This document shows, one piece after another, positions 45,245 through 55,240 of a stretch of 64,000 nt of DNA. Source of the stretch: an uncultured Gammaproteobacteria bacterium. Lineage in GTDB: Bacteria; Pseudomonadota; Gammaproteobacteria; PS1; Pseudothioglobaceae. Each line of letters opens with the position of its first letter. Position 1 is the first letter of the stretch. Position numbers and translations under genes: made by a program. A model generated the notes under the pieces. That model saw only the letters and a program-made list of their open reading frames with translations, did no database searches and had not been told where the DNA came from. The stretch lies in contig CABWZI010000002.1 in assembly GCA_902509905.1 (NCBI GenBank), forward strand, positions 56,536 through 120,535, given 5' to 3'.

Positions 45245-45967
45245 TTGAAAAAGAAAATCCTTGTTTTCAAACACATGACTTCTCAGAATCCTGGCATTTT
45301 TAGAGACTTTGCAGAGAGTCAAAATATTTCATTTCATGAGGTTGATCTTCATGCAGGCGAGAAAATTCCTGAATTAAGAGACTATGATGCCCTCTGGGTC
45401 ATGGGCGGCTCTATGAACGTTTGGGAGGAAGATAAGTATCCATGGCTTATCGATGAAAAAGTAGCCATTCGTCAAGCTGTCAAGGATCTGAAAATGCCTT
45501 TTCTTGGAATATGTCTGGGCCATCAACTACTCGCTGAAGCGCTAGGCGGAAAGGCAGAGAAAGCTAATAATCATGAAGTCGGTTTGTTCGAAATAACACC
45601 AACTATAGAAGGGCAAAATCATCCTCTATTGAATGGTTTTGATTCATCAGAAAAATGGATTAATGTTCACTTAGTAGAGGTCACAGAGGCTCCCCAGGGC
45701 TCTAGAATTCTAGCTTCATCAAATCAATGTATGAACCATATCATGCAGGTCTCAGAGAACGCCTATTCTTGTCAATTTCATCCCGAAGTTTGCAGTCACA
45801 CTTTCGAGGGATGGATGTGCATACCCGGAATTCCAGAGGCACTTGAAGACCTTCTAGGCGTGAAGGGTTTGAGTGACTTTGAGAGTGAGGTTGAAAAAAA
45901 CCTAAAGTCCAATCGAGAGGCTTCACACACACTATTTAAGAACTGGTGTGGCATAGTCTTCCATTAA
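45245..45967 (+). CDS. Class I glutamine amidotransferase
   Basis: This 240-aa protein is a GATase1 with the nucleophile elbow LGICLGHQLLAEALGG (Cys near residue 92) and the His-Glu pair in CQFHPEVC (near residue 178). It is a stand-alone GMP-synthase-like domain. Its substrate is unknown. The start is a TTG. Confidence 0.85.
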   Translation: MKKKILVFKHMTSQNPGIFRDFAESQNISFHEVDLHAGEKIPELRDYDALWVMGGSMNVWEEDKYPWLIDEKVAIRQAVKDLKMPFLGICLGHQLLAEALGGKAEKANNHEVGLFEITPTIEGQNHPLLNGFDSSEKWINVHLVEVTEAPQGSRILASSNQCMNHIMQVSENAYSCQFHPEVCSHTFEGWMCIPGIPEALEDLLGVKGLSDFESEVEKNLKSNREASHTLFKNWCGIVFH

Positions 45968-46037
45968 ATATATTTGATTGAATATATCTTTTAATGGAAT
46001 GCTCTAAAATATATAAAATTTAGTTTCAACTGAAAAA

Positions 46038-46382
46038 ATGACAGTTAAGAATTGCTCAAAATGTGATCAGGAATTTGGATGTGGCGCTGGAACTGGAAAC
46101 TGCTGGTGCATGGTCTTTCCTCCAGTAATGTCTCCAACTCTTGAAGAGGACTGCTTTTGTCCATCTTGCCTTGGATTAGCAATCAATGATCGGATAGATT
46201 TTTTAGTTGAGGAAAAGGGAATGGAGAGCTTTCAGAAATTTGTTGAGCCATACCGCTCCCAAACAAAACTCATTAAAAACGTAGACTATACTATTGATAA
46301 TGGGCTCTATGTGTTCAGTAAATGGTACCTAGTAAAACAGGGCGAGTGCTGCAATAACGGCTGTAAAAATTGCCCCTATTAA
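46038..46382 (+). CDS. Cysteine-rich CWC domain fused to DUF5522
   Basis: This 114-aa protein has an N-terminal CWC-type cysteine motif (CSKCDQEFGCGAGTGNCWC, with CFCPSC after it) and a C-terminal DUF5522-like end, GECCNNGCKNCPY. The two domains are often separate proteins. The many cysteines suggest metal binding. Its function is unknown. A 43-aa gene follows 27 bp later. Confidence 0.8.
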   Translation: MTVKNCSKCDQEFGCGAGTGNCWCMVFPPVMSPTLEEDCFCPSCLGLAINDRIDFLVEEKGMESFQKFVEPYRSQTKLIKNVDYTIDNGLYVFSKWYLVKQGECCNNGCKNCPY

Positions 46383-46409
46383 TTTTTAAAATATAACAGG
46401 AATAAGAAT

Positions 46410-46541
46410 ATGAACGATGATCAGGTTGACAAAATTATTAAAGAGCTCAGAGATATTCGCGGCATTATGAGCAAGGCTTATCAATTGTTTTGGGTTGCAA
46501 GCCTATTGCTATTATTGATCCTCATTGTTAATTTTGTTTAA
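46410..46541 (+). CDS. Small membrane protein, 43 aa
   Basis: This 43-aa reading frame encodes a charged helix (MNDDQVDKIIKELRDIRGIM) followed by one membrane helix (VASLLLLLILIVNFV). It has an AGG-type site upstream. The layout resembles short single-pass proteins found in many compact marine genomes. It lies between the CWC/DUF5522 gene and def. Confidence 0.55.
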   Translation: MNDDQVDKIIKELRDIRGIMSKAYQLFWVASLLLLLILIVNFV

Positions 46542-46572
46542 TGCTATTCGATAGAATCAGCAGACCAAAACG

Positions 46573-47145
46573 ATGATTAGGAAAATCGTACACATTGGAA
46601 ACCCAGCGCTTCGTCAAATAGCAGATGAGGTTAAGAGAGATGAAATCAAATCAGCTGAGATTCAAAACCTCATCGATGACCTCATTGAAACCATGAGGGA
46701 TGCCAACGGCGCAGGTCTGGCCTCTACTCAAATTGCAGTTCCAAAAAGAATCTGCGTGATTGAGGTGAAAAAAAATCCTCGCTACCCATACAAGCCTGAT
46801 ATTCCATTGACTGTTTTAATCAATCCGAAAGTCACTTTCTTAACAGAGGATAGAATTAATGTCTATGAAGGCTGCCTCTCGGTTCCCAACATGAGGGGTA
46901 GGGTTGACCGGTGCCCTGAAATTTTAATAGAGACTCTGGATCGAAACGGTGATGAGGTTAGCTTCACCTCAAAAGGAATCAGTGCAGGAACCTTTCAGCA
47001 TGAGCTAGATCATCTCGATGGACTCATCTATACCGACCGGATGCCTGACTCGAGTTCACTTACATCGCTTGAGGAATTTGCAGAGCATTACGAGGATGAC
47101 TTTAAGCAGCAAGTCATCAGCATAGTTGACCTGTATGGCAGTTAA
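46573..47145 (+). CDS. def: Peptide deformylase
   Basis: This 190-aa protein has all three deformylase motifs: GAGLASTQI (variant of GxGLAAxQ), EGCLSVP and QHELDHLDG. It removes the formyl group from new proteins. In most gammaproteobacteria def is next to fmt; here it stands alone, so it may be a second, less canonical copy. Confidence 0.94.
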   Translation: MIRKIVHIGNPALRQIADEVKRDEIKSAEIQNLIDDLIETMRDANGAGLASTQIAVPKRICVIEVKKNPRYPYKPDIPLTVLINPKVTFLTEDRINVYEGCLSVPNMRGRVDRCPEILIETLDRNGDEVSFTSKGISAGTFQHELDHLDGLIYTDRMPDSSSLTSLEEFAEHYEDDFKQQVISIVDLYGS

Positions 47146-47395
47146 ATCAGTATTTTTTATTAATGTAGTTCAATTTGAAATCTAGTATAAAAAATATTTG
47201 ATTTTTCTTCATTCTTATAACTAATTGTTCTTTCATATATATCATTAGAAAGTTTCTATTTTTTAACCAATTTAAAGATAATTCTTATAGATTTAGCCAT
47301 GTTCTTTCTATATACTCATTACTTGTAGGGATATAAAATTTCCTGCAAGTAAAAAACGGAGAGAGATTGATTAAACTAAAAAAGGAGATAATGTT

Positions 47396-48799
47396 TTGGA
47401 AGATCAAATATTAGCTTTAACGGCTGAAGTAGCCGCTATAAAAGGTGCTGCCGAGGTCACAAACAGGATGTTTGCTGAGGCGTACTATTACGTAACAATT
47501 CCTTTGATGGTTCTCATTCATGCTGGCTTCCTTCTCTATGAGATGGGTGCTACACGCTTGCAGAATGTACTGTCATCGGGTGTTAAAAATTTACTCGCGT
47601 TCGCGTTTACAATTGCTGCATGGTACCTATTTGGTTGGTGGTTCTACTTTGCCCTGCCAACTTGGCCATTAGACTTTAGTGCTGGTGCCGGATATATGGA
47701 GATATCAGGTCTAGAGTATGCAAATGCTATCGCATGGGCCTGGGGCGATTCTGCTCAGTACATGGGACCAAATATGGGTGACAATGCGTCAGGTGTATTC
47801 TGGGGTGCTTTTGCTCTATTCGCGGCAACAACTGCGTCGATTGCCTCTGGTGCACTCATCGAGAGAATACAAACCGTAGGTTTTGTAATCTGTGCGGTTG
47901 TGCTCGGAACTGCAGCTTGGGGTATTGCAGCGGCATGGGGATGGCACGCTGACGGATGGTTAGTCACTGAGTTTGGTTATCACGACTTTGGTGCTGCTGG
48001 TCTTGTGCACGCTGTCGCTGGATTCTTCGCGCTGGGTGTTCTATTGAACTTGGGCCCACGTGTCGGAAAATTCAACGCTGACGGCTCTGCGAATCATCTT
48101 GCGGGTCACAATATGCCGCTTACAGTAACTGGCTTAATGCTGATTATTGTTGGATTCTTCGGATTCCTAATGGCTTGTATCATTCTGCCTGGAGAAGGTT
48201 GGAGTTGGTACAGTGACAGAGCGACTACCATTTATGGTACTCCAATGACACTTTCGGCACTAGCGTTTAACGTTCCTCTAGCTGCTGCTGGCGGTATTAT
48301 TGGTGCTTGGGTTATGACTAGAGATCCTTTCTGGATGATGTCTGGCTGTCTAGCAGGTATTATTTCTGTAGCCTCGGGTCTTGATGTGTACTTTGGTTCA
48401 ACTGTCATAGCTGTTTCTATCCTTGCTGGTATTATTCTTAAGCCGTGTGCGGACTGGCTAGAGGGTCTTGGTATCGATGACGCTGTTGGCTGTGTTACGG
48501 TTCACGGAACGATTGGACTATTTGGTGTTGTAATGCTTGGTATTCTGGGTTCTGGTGTTCCAGGACTTGGCGCTTTTGCTCCAGAAGACACTGTTGCAAT
48601 TAGCCTATTTGGCCAAATTGTCGGTGCAGTTGTCATGTTCTTGCTAGGTTTTGTTCCAGGATACATTGTGTCTTGGATCGTGAACAAAGCTGGCATGTTA
48701 CGTATCCCAGACGCAGTTCAAGAAAGAGGACTTGATGCAGTGAAAGTTCCTGCACAGGCATACCCTCAAGGTATGGCGAGCCCTGAATCTGAATCTTAA
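47396..48799 (+). CDS. amt: Ammonium (or methylammonium) transporter Amt
   Basis: This 467-aa protein has about eleven membrane helices. The twin pore histidines are visible, one in GLVHAVAG (near residue 204) and one in TVHGTIG (near residue 364). The N-terminus is longer than usual with a soluble stretch before the first helix. The start is a TTG, 8 bases after GGAG (an out-of-frame ATG is nearer). No glnK is adjacent. A small membrane-protein gene follows after 18 bp, and the amine-ligase cluster lies about 7 kb downstream, so methylammonium is a plausible alternative substrate. Confidence 0.93.
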   Translation: MEDQILALTAEVAAIKGAAEVTNRMFAEAYYYVTIPLMVLIHAGFLLYEMGATRLQNVLSSGVKNLLAFAFTIAAWYLFGWWFYFALPTWPLDFSAGAGYMEISGLEYANAIAWAWGDSAQYMGPNMGDNASGVFWGAFALFAATTASIASGALIERIQTVGFVICAVVLGTAAWGIAAAWGWHADGWLVTEFGYHDFGAAGLVHAVAGFFALGVLLNLGPRVGKFNADGSANHLAGHNMPLTVTGLMLIIVGFFGFLMACIILPGEGWSWYSDRATTIYGTPMTLSALAFNVPLAAAGGIIGAWVMTRDPFWMMSGCLAGIISVASGLDVYFGSTVIAVSILAGIILKPCADWLEGLGIDDAVGCVTVHGTIGLFGVVMLGILGSGVPGLGAFAPEDTVAISLFGQIVGAVVMFLLGFVPGYIVSWIVNKAGMLRIPDAVQERGLDAVKVPAQAYPQGMASPESES

Positions 48800-48817
48800 T
48801 TTTTAAGGAGAATTAAT

Positions 48818-48997
48818 ATGGGATATTTTGCTGAATCTTTTACAGAGCTTATGGATGCTGATGGTGCTTGGATGGACATGGGCATGTATATCGGTGCTGG
48901 TTCATCAGCCGCTGGCTGGTGGACAGTGATTGCTGTAGTCATGTTGGTAGGAGTCTTAGTTAAAGGCAACTCTGACGAGCAGGATCACTACAAGTAA
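48818..48997 (+). CDS. Small single-pass membrane protein downstream of amt
   Basis: This 59-aa gene has a strong ribosome binding site (AAGGAG) and starts 18 bp after the amt stop. The protein has an acidic, aromatic N-terminal part (MGYFAESFTELMDADGAW), a membrane helix near residues 34-49 and a charged tail ending DEQDHYK. A strong terminator follows, so it is the last gene of the amt transcript. It may be an Amt-associated subunit, but I know of no family to name. Confidence 0.7.
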   Translation: MGYFAESFTELMDADGAWMDMGMYIGAGSSAAGWWTVIAVVMLVGVLVKGNSDEQDHYK

Positions 48998-49021
48998 AAA
49001 TCTGTAAAAAGTAAAAAAACG

Positions 49022-49055
49022 AAAAGGGCGGTATGTAAATACTGCCCTTTTTTTT
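49022..49055 (+). terminator. Terminator of the amt operon
   Basis: AAAGGGCGGTAT (49023-49034) pairs with ATACTGCCCTTT (49039-49050) across a GTAA loop (one G-U). A run of eight Ts follows, making a strong intrinsic terminator. Confidence 0.88.
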
Positions 49056-49069
49056 GTTGAATGAGATTG

Positions 49070-49861
49070 TTATGTTTTCATTTTGTTGTAAGTTTGATGA
49101 ATGAGCGCCTCTTTTTGTTGTAACTTAATCCAGGCAGCCTCATCAAACTCCTGGGTCGGAGGCTCGTCCATTGCAAAATGCTTATATTCATCAACACCCC
49201 TCACTAGCATGGCTGAGTCATTATCAGTTTGAGTCTGATACATGTCCGTAGAAATGTAATTTATGGTTAATCCAATTCTTCGATTACTGCTTTCATTTGG
49301 GTACGAGGTGTGCATTGTCCATCCGTGATGAAGAGAAGCCTCTCCAGCCTTTAATGGGACGCTCACCGAATCACTTTCAGAGACATTTTCAATCGTTTGG
49401 CCATGATGAAGAAGATTGTGTTTGTCAACCGTAGTTCTATGAGGAATTTTTCCATTTTTGTGGCTTCCAGGAATCATGTGCATGCACCCATTCTCCTCAG
49501 TTGCATCAGACAGGGCGACCCAAGCAGCCACCTGTTTATCGTCGTTAAAACCCCAGTAGGTCAGATCTTGATGCCAACTGATGTGTGTTTTAGAGTAAGG
49601 CTCCTTGATGACAAATGAAGTGTTATAAAGCAGAATGTTGGGTCCTATGAGAGACTCAATCTTATCCAAGAGCTTTTCATTGATTGCTAGTTGGTAAGCA
49701 AAATCAAGCGCGGTATGAATCTTGTATCGATAGTTTAATAACTCAATCTTTGATTCAGTTTTCTCAAGGATGTTGCGATACTCTCGTGCAAGAGATCTAT
49801 CGATGATGGAGATCGGCGAATAAAAACCATTCTTTTCATACTCTTCTTTTAAACTGCCCAT
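49070..49861 (-). CDS. Phytanoyl-CoA dioxygenase (PhyH) family protein
   Basis: This 263-aa protein is an Fe(II)/2-oxoglutarate oxygenase. The HxD metal motif is in SWHQDLTYWG (near residue 113), the distal histidine in HHGWTMHTSYPN (near residue 194), and the 2-oxoglutarate arginine in RRIGLTINY. GCMHMIPGSHKNG also fits PhyH. Its substrate is unknown. I chose the ATG with a GGGAG site 7 bases upstream; a TTG 15 bases earlier is less likely. It lies just after sucB on the same strand. Confidence 0.88.
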   Translation of the reverse strand: MGSLKEEYEKNGFYSPISIIDRSLAREYRNILEKTESKIELLNYRYKIHTALDFAYQLAINEKLLDKIESLIGPNILLYNTSFVIKEPYSKTHISWHQDLTYWGFNDDKQVAAWVALSDATEENGCMHMIPGSHKNGKIPHRTTVDKHNLLHHGQTIENVSESDSVSVPLKAGEASLHHGWTMHTSYPNESSNRRIGLTINYISTDMYQTQTDNDSAMLVRGVDEYKHFAMDEPPTQEFDEAAWIKLQQKEALIHQTYNKMKT

Positions 49862-49906
49862 TAAATACTCCCTCAATACTTAATTTGAGGGAATTATATT
49901 GCGAGA

Positions 49907-51037
49907 TTAAACTTTTAGCAACAGTCTTGCTGGATCCTCTAGAGCTTCCTTGATTGAAATTAAGAATTGTACCGCTTCTTTACCGTCAATTATTCTGTGG
50001 TCATAAGACAGTGCAAGATACATCATTGGCCTGATGACAACTTCTCCATTCACAGCGACAGGGCGATCCTGAGTTTTATGCATGCCCAGAATAGCGCTTT
50101 GCGGTGAATTCAAGATCGGAGTAGACATAAGTGAACCAAAGACCCCACCGTTGGATATGGTAAAGGTACCCCCGCTCATTTCTTCAATGCCTAGTGTTCC
50201 ATCTTGGGCGCGAACAGCAAAGTCTACAATGCCTTTCTCAATGTCATGCATGCCCATTTTATGGGCATCACGAAGCACTGGAACGACCAGGCCGCGATCA
50301 GATGAAACTGCCACAGAAACATCACAGTAAGCATGATAGACAATATCCTCGCCATCAATGTAGGCATTGACCGTTGGAAACTTTTTGAGCGACTCTACTG
50401 CAGCTTTGACAAAGAAAGACATAAAGCCGAGCTTAACAGAATACTTTTTCTCAAAGGCCTCTTTGTAGCTCGCTCTCATTGAGAGTATCTCAGTCATATC
50501 AACTTCATTGAAGGTGGTCAGCATCGCTGTATTTTGAGTCGCTGAGTGAAGCTTGTTGGCAATAGTCTTTCGAATTCGTGTCATAGGCACTCTCTCTTCC
50601 ATTCGTTTACCTATCGGCTTTGAAATGGAAGGCTCGGGAGTGGGCTCAGAGACCACTTTGGGAGTGTCTGGAGTATTGTCTTGTTCTTTTGCAGAATTCT
50701 CTTGAATTGCTTCAGGCTCATTGTTCTCTATAGGAGAGCTCTCTCCCACTTTTTCTTCAGAATTATCTTGAGTCTCTTTAGATTGCCCATCCTCAGAACC
50801 AGCCTCGTCATCAATGAGTCCTAGAACCTGCTTCTCAGATACGGTTTCTCCCTCTTCAGCTGTAATTTCAGATAAAACGCCAGCCTCTTCTGCAGGGACC
50901 TCTAAAACAACTTTGTCCGTCTCTATTTCAACAATGACATCATCAAGCTCAACGTAGTCACCCGGTTTCTTATGCCATGCAGCAACAGTTGCTTCAGTAA
51001 TTGATTCTGGCAGAACAGGTACTTTTATTTCTTTCAT
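49907..51037 (-). CDS. sucB: Dihydrolipoyllysine succinyltransferase (E2 of 2-oxoglutarate dehydrogenase)
   Basis: This 376-aa E2 has an N-terminal lipoyl domain (lysine in [11 protein letters not shown], near residue 42), then a long acidic, glutamate-rich linker, then the catalytic domain ([18 protein letters not shown] to the end, with active-site SYDHRIIDG). The peripheral subunit-binding domain that normally separates linker and catalytic core is not seen, and the protein is about 30 residues shorter than E. coli SucB. It starts with a 4-bp overlap with sucA. Confidence 0.95.
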   Translation of the reverse strand: MKEIKVPVLPESITEATVAAWHKKPGDYVELDDVIVEIETDKVVLEVPAEEAGVLSEITAEEGETVSEKQVLGLIDDEAGSEDGQSKETQDNSEEKVGESSPIENNEPEAIQENSAKEQDNTPDTPKVVSEPTPEPSISKPIGKRMEERVPMTRIRKTIANKLHSATQNTAMLTTFNEVDMTEILSMRASYKEAFEKKYSVKLGFMSFFVKAAVESLKKFPTVNAYIDGEDIVYHAYCDVSVAVSSDRGLVVPVLRDAHKMGMHDIEKGIVDFAVRAQDGTLGIEEMSGGTFTISNGGVFGSLMSTPILNSPQSAILGMHKTQDRPVAVNGEVVIRPMMYLALSYDHRIIDGKEAVQFLISIKEALEDPARLLLKV

Positions 51038-53730
51038 TTCTTAACGCTCCTGGCTTTATCTATAGGCTGAATACCTAATGCTTTTTCAATGATATGACTC
51101 TGATTGATGTTGTGAAGTCTGACACTGCCTTCTGCAGGTGCAGCGTAGAGATCACGAGCAACAACATGAAGAGTATGACCTTTGGTAAGGTTTCTCATAA
51201 AGTTATGTCTGGAAGTGTACCATGCGCCCTGATTAATCGGCTCTTCCTGACACCAAATCACATCCTTAGCATTGGTAAACTTCTTGATTTCCAATGTGAG
51301 AGCTTCATGAGGGAACGGGTAAAGCTGCTCGACTCTGAGAATTGCTACATTATTGAGCTGATCATCTTGACGCCTAGTTAAAAGTTCATAGAAAACCTTG
51401 CCACTACAAAGAACAACTCTATCTACTTTATTAGGTTTAATGTTGTCGTAACGCTCTTCAATTACAACTTTAAATTTTTCATCTGTAAACCTAAAGAGAG
51501 GAGATGAGGCGAGTGGATTTCGAAGTAAGCTCTTTGGCGTCATGATAATGAGCGGCGCTCGGAACTTTCTCAAAATCTGTCTTCTCATTAAATGAAATAT
51601 TTGAGCTGCAGTCGATGGCACGCAGACCTGCATGTTGTGACTGGCACAAAGCTGAAGAAAACGCTCAAGTCGACCTGAAGAGTGCTCAGGTCCCTGGCCC
51701 TCAAGGCCATGAGGAAGCAGCATAACAAGGTTTGAAAGGCGACCCCATTTGGCCTCACCGGACGATATAAACTGATCAATGATAGCCTGCGCTCCATTAA
51801 CAAAGTCACCAAACTGAGCCTCCCAAATGACTAGTGATTCTGGGTTAGCAGTTGCGTAACCGTACTCAAATCCTAGAGCAGCCTCCTCTGACAAGATAGA
51901 GTCAAAGATTTGAACTCTGCCTTGCTTTTCGCTAATATTTTTGAGCGGGGTGTACTGTTCATTTACAAGTTGATTATGAAGGACCGCATTTCTATGAAAA
52001 AATGTTCCCCTTCCGCAGTCCTGTCCAGTTAGTCTGATCGGAACACCGTTCTCTGTCAGGCTGGCGTAGGCTAATGTTTCGGCAAAACCCCAGTCAGCAT
52101 TAATTTTTCCATCCGCCATTTTTTGCCTATCCTGCATTATTTTTTTAACGCGCGGATGAATTTCAAATCCATCAGGAATGTGTTGTAGTTTTTTGTTCAG
52201 AACTTTAATGCGCTTTTTACTGATGGCTGATTCATAAGGATCATGCCAAGTAACATCAAAGTAATCCGCCCAAAGCAGCTCCCAAGCTCTTTTGTTTTTA
52301 GGCTCTAAAATGTTGTAAGCGACTCTGTTTCCTTCCTTGAGTTCTTTGCGGTAATCATTGACCATGGCGTCTACTTCTGTTTGAGAAATGACCCCTTGCT
52401 TCATTAGTGAGGCTGCATAATTAACTCTGGTAGTAGGTAAGTTCCTTATCGCTTCATACATCAGCGGCTGAGTAACCGCAGGCTCATCAGCCTCGTTGTG
52501 ACCATGTCTTCGATAACACATCAAATCAATCACGACGTCCTTCTTGTAGCGCATCCGGTAGTCCAGCGCAAGCTTTGTAATAAAACTCACCATCTCCGGG
52601 TCCTCAGCGTTGACATGAAATACAGGAGCATTGATCATCTTAACAACATCCGTGCAGTAGTCTGTTGACCTGGCATCATCCTGCTTGGATGTTGTAAATC
52701 CAATTTGATTATTGATAATAATGTGAACTGTTCCTTGCGTCCTGTAACCTCTGGATTGAGACATATTCAGTGTCTCCATGACCACTCCCTGTCCAGAGAA
52801 GGCAGCATCACCATGAATAAGAACTGGAAGAATTTGCTGTCTCTCAGACTCGTCATTTTTATCTTGATGGTATCTTGCATAGCCCTCAATCACTGGATTG
52901 ACTAACTCCAGGTGAGATGGGTTAAACATGAGAGCAAGGTGAACATCTTTTTTTGAAGTTTGTATGTCGGACGAAAAACCTTGGTGGTATTTAACATCTC
53001 CGGTTTGCTTTTTACTGAGGCCAAGATCGCCAGCAAACTCCTTAAAGAGATTCTCTGCCCTTTTACCCATAATATTGATGAGTACATTGAGCCTGCCTCT
53101 ATGAGCCATTCCAAGACAAATCCGCTTCATCGCATGCTCACCAGAATGCTCAATCAAAACGTTTAGGAGCGGAATGAGCGTATCACTCCCCTCTAGTGAA
53201 AATCTTTTTTGACCGACATACTTATTGTGAAGAAATTTCTCAAAGACTTCGGCGGCGGTGATTCTCTGAAGTAGCCATTTTTTGTATTCTGGAGTATTGT
53301 CACTTTCCAACGACATGGTTTCAATTTTAGTTTGAATCCATTTTCTTTCTTCAAGATTGGGGATATGCATGTACTCGACACCAAGACTGCTACAATAAGT
53401 TTTGTTGAGGGAGTCAAATAGCTCTCTGAGGGTTGAACAGTTTGGGCCTTGATAGGATCCCATATCAAAAGTCTTATCTAGATCGGACTCATTGAGTCCA
53501 AACTCCTCTAGAGTAAAGGGTGGAGTCGAGTGGTGTCTGGGTCTTTGCAGAGGGTCCAACTTTGCTCTTAAGTGGCCAGAGAATCTAAACGCATAGATCA
53601 GTCTTAAAACGCCCAGCTGAGCGGCGCTTTGGGTTGGTCTCATCTGAGCTACATTAGATTCAAAATTTGATTCGCCATAACTTATAAAGCGACTGACCAC
53701 ATCCTCATGCGAGTTAGAATTCTCTTTCAT
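51034..53730 (-). CDS. sucA: 2-oxoglutarate dehydrogenase E1 component
   Basis: This 898-aa thiamine-diphosphate enzyme has the SucA layout. [22 protein letters not shown] (near residue 203), [37 protein letters not shown] and [16 protein letters not shown] are all present. It forms succinyl-CoA with SucB and Lpd in the TCA cycle. Length is slightly under the usual 930 aa. The gene heads the minus-strand sucAB operon. Confidence 0.97.
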   Translation of the reverse strand: MKENSNSHEDVVSRFISYGESNFESNVAQMRPTQSAAQLGVLRLIYAFRFSGHLRAKLDPLQRPRHHSTPPFTLEEFGLNESDLDKTFDMGSYQGPNCSTLRELFDSLNKTYCSSLGVEYMHIPNLEERKWIQTKIETMSLESDNTPEYKKWLLQRITAAEVFEKFLHNKYVGQKRFSLEGSDTLIPLLNVLIEHSGEHAMKRICLGMAHRGRLNVLINIMGKRAENLFKEFAGDLGLSKKQTGDVKYHQGFSSDIQTSKKDVHLALMFNPSHLELVNPVIEGYARYHQDKNDESERQQILPVLIHGDAAFSGQGVVMETLNMSQSRGYRTQGTVHIIINNQIGFTTSKQDDARSTDYCTDVVKMINAPVFHVNAEDPEMVSFITKLALDYRMRYKKDVVIDLMCYRRHGHNEADEPAVTQPLMYEAIRNLPTTRVNYAASLMKQGVISQTEVDAMVNDYRKELKEGNRVAYNILEPKNKRAWELLWADYFDVTWHDPYESAISKKRIKVLNKKLQHIPDGFEIHPRVKKIMQDRQKMADGKINADWGFAETLAYASLTENGVPIRLTGQDCGRGTFFHRNAVLHNQLVNEQYTPLKNISEKQGRVQIFDSILSEEAALGFEYGYATANPESLVIWEAQFGDFVNGAQAIIDQFISSGEAKWGRLSNLVMLLPHGLEGQGPEHSSGRLERFLQLCASHNMQVCVPSTAAQIFHLMRRQILRKFRAPLIIMTPKSLLRNPLASSPLFRFTDEKFKVVIEERYDNIKPNKVDRVVLCSGKVFYELLTRRQDDQLNNVAILRVEQLYPFPHEALTLEIKKFTNAKDVIWCQEEPINQGAWYTSRHNFMRNLTKGHTLHVVARDLYAAPAEGSVRLHNINQSHIIEKALGIQPIDKARSVKK

Positions 53731-54122
53731 TATTCCTATGCTTTATGGGGGAAGATTTGTGATGTTTTTTAATTTTTTGGTACAGGTAAAATTCGCCAAT
53801 ATTGCTGATTATTAGCATGCAATTTTGCATTTGCTGTTGAATTAAAATATTCACAATTTGTGAGTTTAATTTTTTTAATCAAATTATATAGAGATTAGCC
53901 GCTCTCATTGTTTAATTATTTAAAAATTTGCATTACAAATAGTAGGGAAATCCAGATCAAAATAAAGCTCTTTTCGATGGTTTTTATTCTATTTTCTTGA
54001 ATAAACAGTTTTCATAGAAAACAATCATCCAAACTAAGTTATTCATAGTAAAAAAATTTAAATATCGATTTAAATCATAAAAATCTTCAAAGAAACAGTA
54101 AAATTTCACCAATTTAAGTTAG
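53731..54122. other. Divergent intergenic region with several palindromes
   Basis: This 392-bp AT-rich gap lies between sucA (minus strand) and the homocysteine methyltransferase (plus strand). It holds three palindromic elements: ATGCAATTTTGCAT (53817-53830), TCACAATTTGTGA (53851-53863) and GTTTTCATAGAAAAC (54008-54022). No gene is seen. Confidence 0.6.
53851..53863. promoter_or_regulatory. Palindromic operator-like site
   Basis: TCACAATTTGTGA is a perfect inverted repeat (TCACAA-T-TTGTGA) with weaker flanking symmetry. It could be a regulator site for sucAB or for the divergent methyltransferase gene. The regulator is not identified. Confidence 0.4.
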
Positions 54123-55148
54123 ATGAATACCATGAACAATTTTATTAAGATGCTTCAAGACAAGAGCCACATCTTAGCTGATGGAGCAACTGGTACAAAT
54201 TTGTTCGGGATGGGTCTCGAGACTGGTGATCCTCCAGAGCCATGGAACATAAATCACAAAGATCGTATACGATCTTTACATCAAGGCTTCGTTGATGCAG
54301 GGTCAGATTTGTTTTTAACGAATAGCTTTGGGGGAACCTCTTTTAGACTCAAATTACATAACCTAGAAAAGAGAGTCTTTGAACTCAACAAAGCGGCAGG
54401 AGCTATTGCGAGAGAGGTAGCTGATCAAGCTGATCGGTTGGTTATTGTTGCAGGTTCTATGGGACCTACTGGTGAGATGATTGAGCCGCATGGCCTCATG
54501 ACACCTCGAGAGGCAACAGACGCCTTTAGAGCTCAAGCTGAAGGTCTGGCAGAGGGTGGAGCAGATGTATTATGGCTTGAGACCATGTACGCGATGGAGG
54601 AGTTAGAAGCTGCAATGGATGCTGTTAAGGATATTGGGCTTCCAGTCTGCGCAACAATGAGTTTTGATACAGCTGGAAAGACGATGATGGGTATTACCCC
54701 GTCTAATCTTGCCAAAAGATCTAAAGATCTTAATTTGAGTGGTTTCGGAGCCAACTGTGGAATTGGCGCGCCAGATCTTTTAGCAACTATCAACGATATT
54801 TCCAAAAATGTTGATCCTGGAACCGTTGTTATTTCGAAAGCGAACTGCGGTATTCCAGAGTTTGTTGATGGCAACATTACATATTCAGGGACCGAAGAGC
54901 TCATGTCGGAGTATGTGCAGGTTGCGATAAATTCTGGCGCTAAAATTATTGGGGGTTGCTGTGGCACTAGCTTTGATCATGTCAGGGCCATGCGAAAAGC
55001 AATGGATGAGCATGTTGTTTCTTCTCCTCCAACGCTCGAAGAAATTGAAGCAAGAGTTGGTCCTATGTCTGAAGGCTCAAAGTCAATCTTTCAGGGTGAC
55101 GACTCTAAGCCCAAAAAGCAGAGAAGAAGTAGGCGCTCGAGGGCTTAG
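54123..55148 (+). CDS. Homocysteine S-methyltransferase family protein (betaine-homocysteine methyltransferase-like)
   Basis: This 341-aa protein has a TIM-barrel homocysteine methyltransferase domain. The N-terminal LADGATGTNLFGMGLE is followed by ANCGIGAPDL (first zinc cysteine, near residue 213) and GGCCGTSFDH (two zinc cysteines, near residue 279). The methyl donor could be betaine or another methylated compound; no cobalamin domain is seen. The tail ends KPKKQRRSRRSRA, a basic extension not usual for the family. Its position before the amine-ligase cluster suggests a role in the same one-carbon metabolism. Confidence 0.85.
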   Translation: MNTMNNFIKMLQDKSHILADGATGTNLFGMGLETGDPPEPWNINHKDRIRSLHQGFVDAGSDLFLTNSFGGTSFRLKLHNLEKRVFELNKAAGAIAREVADQADRLVIVAGSMGPTGEMIEPHGLMTPREATDAFRAQAEGLAEGGADVLWLETMYAMEELEAAMDAVKDIGLPVCATMSFDTAGKTMMGITPSNLAKRSKDLNLSGFGANCGIGAPDLLATINDISKNVDPGTVVISKANCGIPEFVDGNITYSGTEELMSEYVQVAINSGAKIIGGCCGTSFDHVRAMRKAMDEHVVSSPPTLEEIEARVGPMSEGSKSIFQGDDSKPKKQRRSRRSRA

Positions 55149-55240
55149 TTAAATTATTCTAGTTTATAATTTTAAAATTCTTTAATCTAGTAATTTTCCC
55201 TGTAGTATAATTTTTTTTATTCTTAGTAAATTATTCTATT

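Noticed and set aside
47146..47395. Sigma54 promoter for amt.
   Set aside because: No TGGCAC-N5-TTGC-like sequence was seen upstream of amt or of the ligase gene.
54533..54967. A 144-codon minus-strand reading frame inside the homocysteine methyltransferase gene.
   Set aside because: It is a mirror frame of a well-supported gene, without a ribosome binding site.
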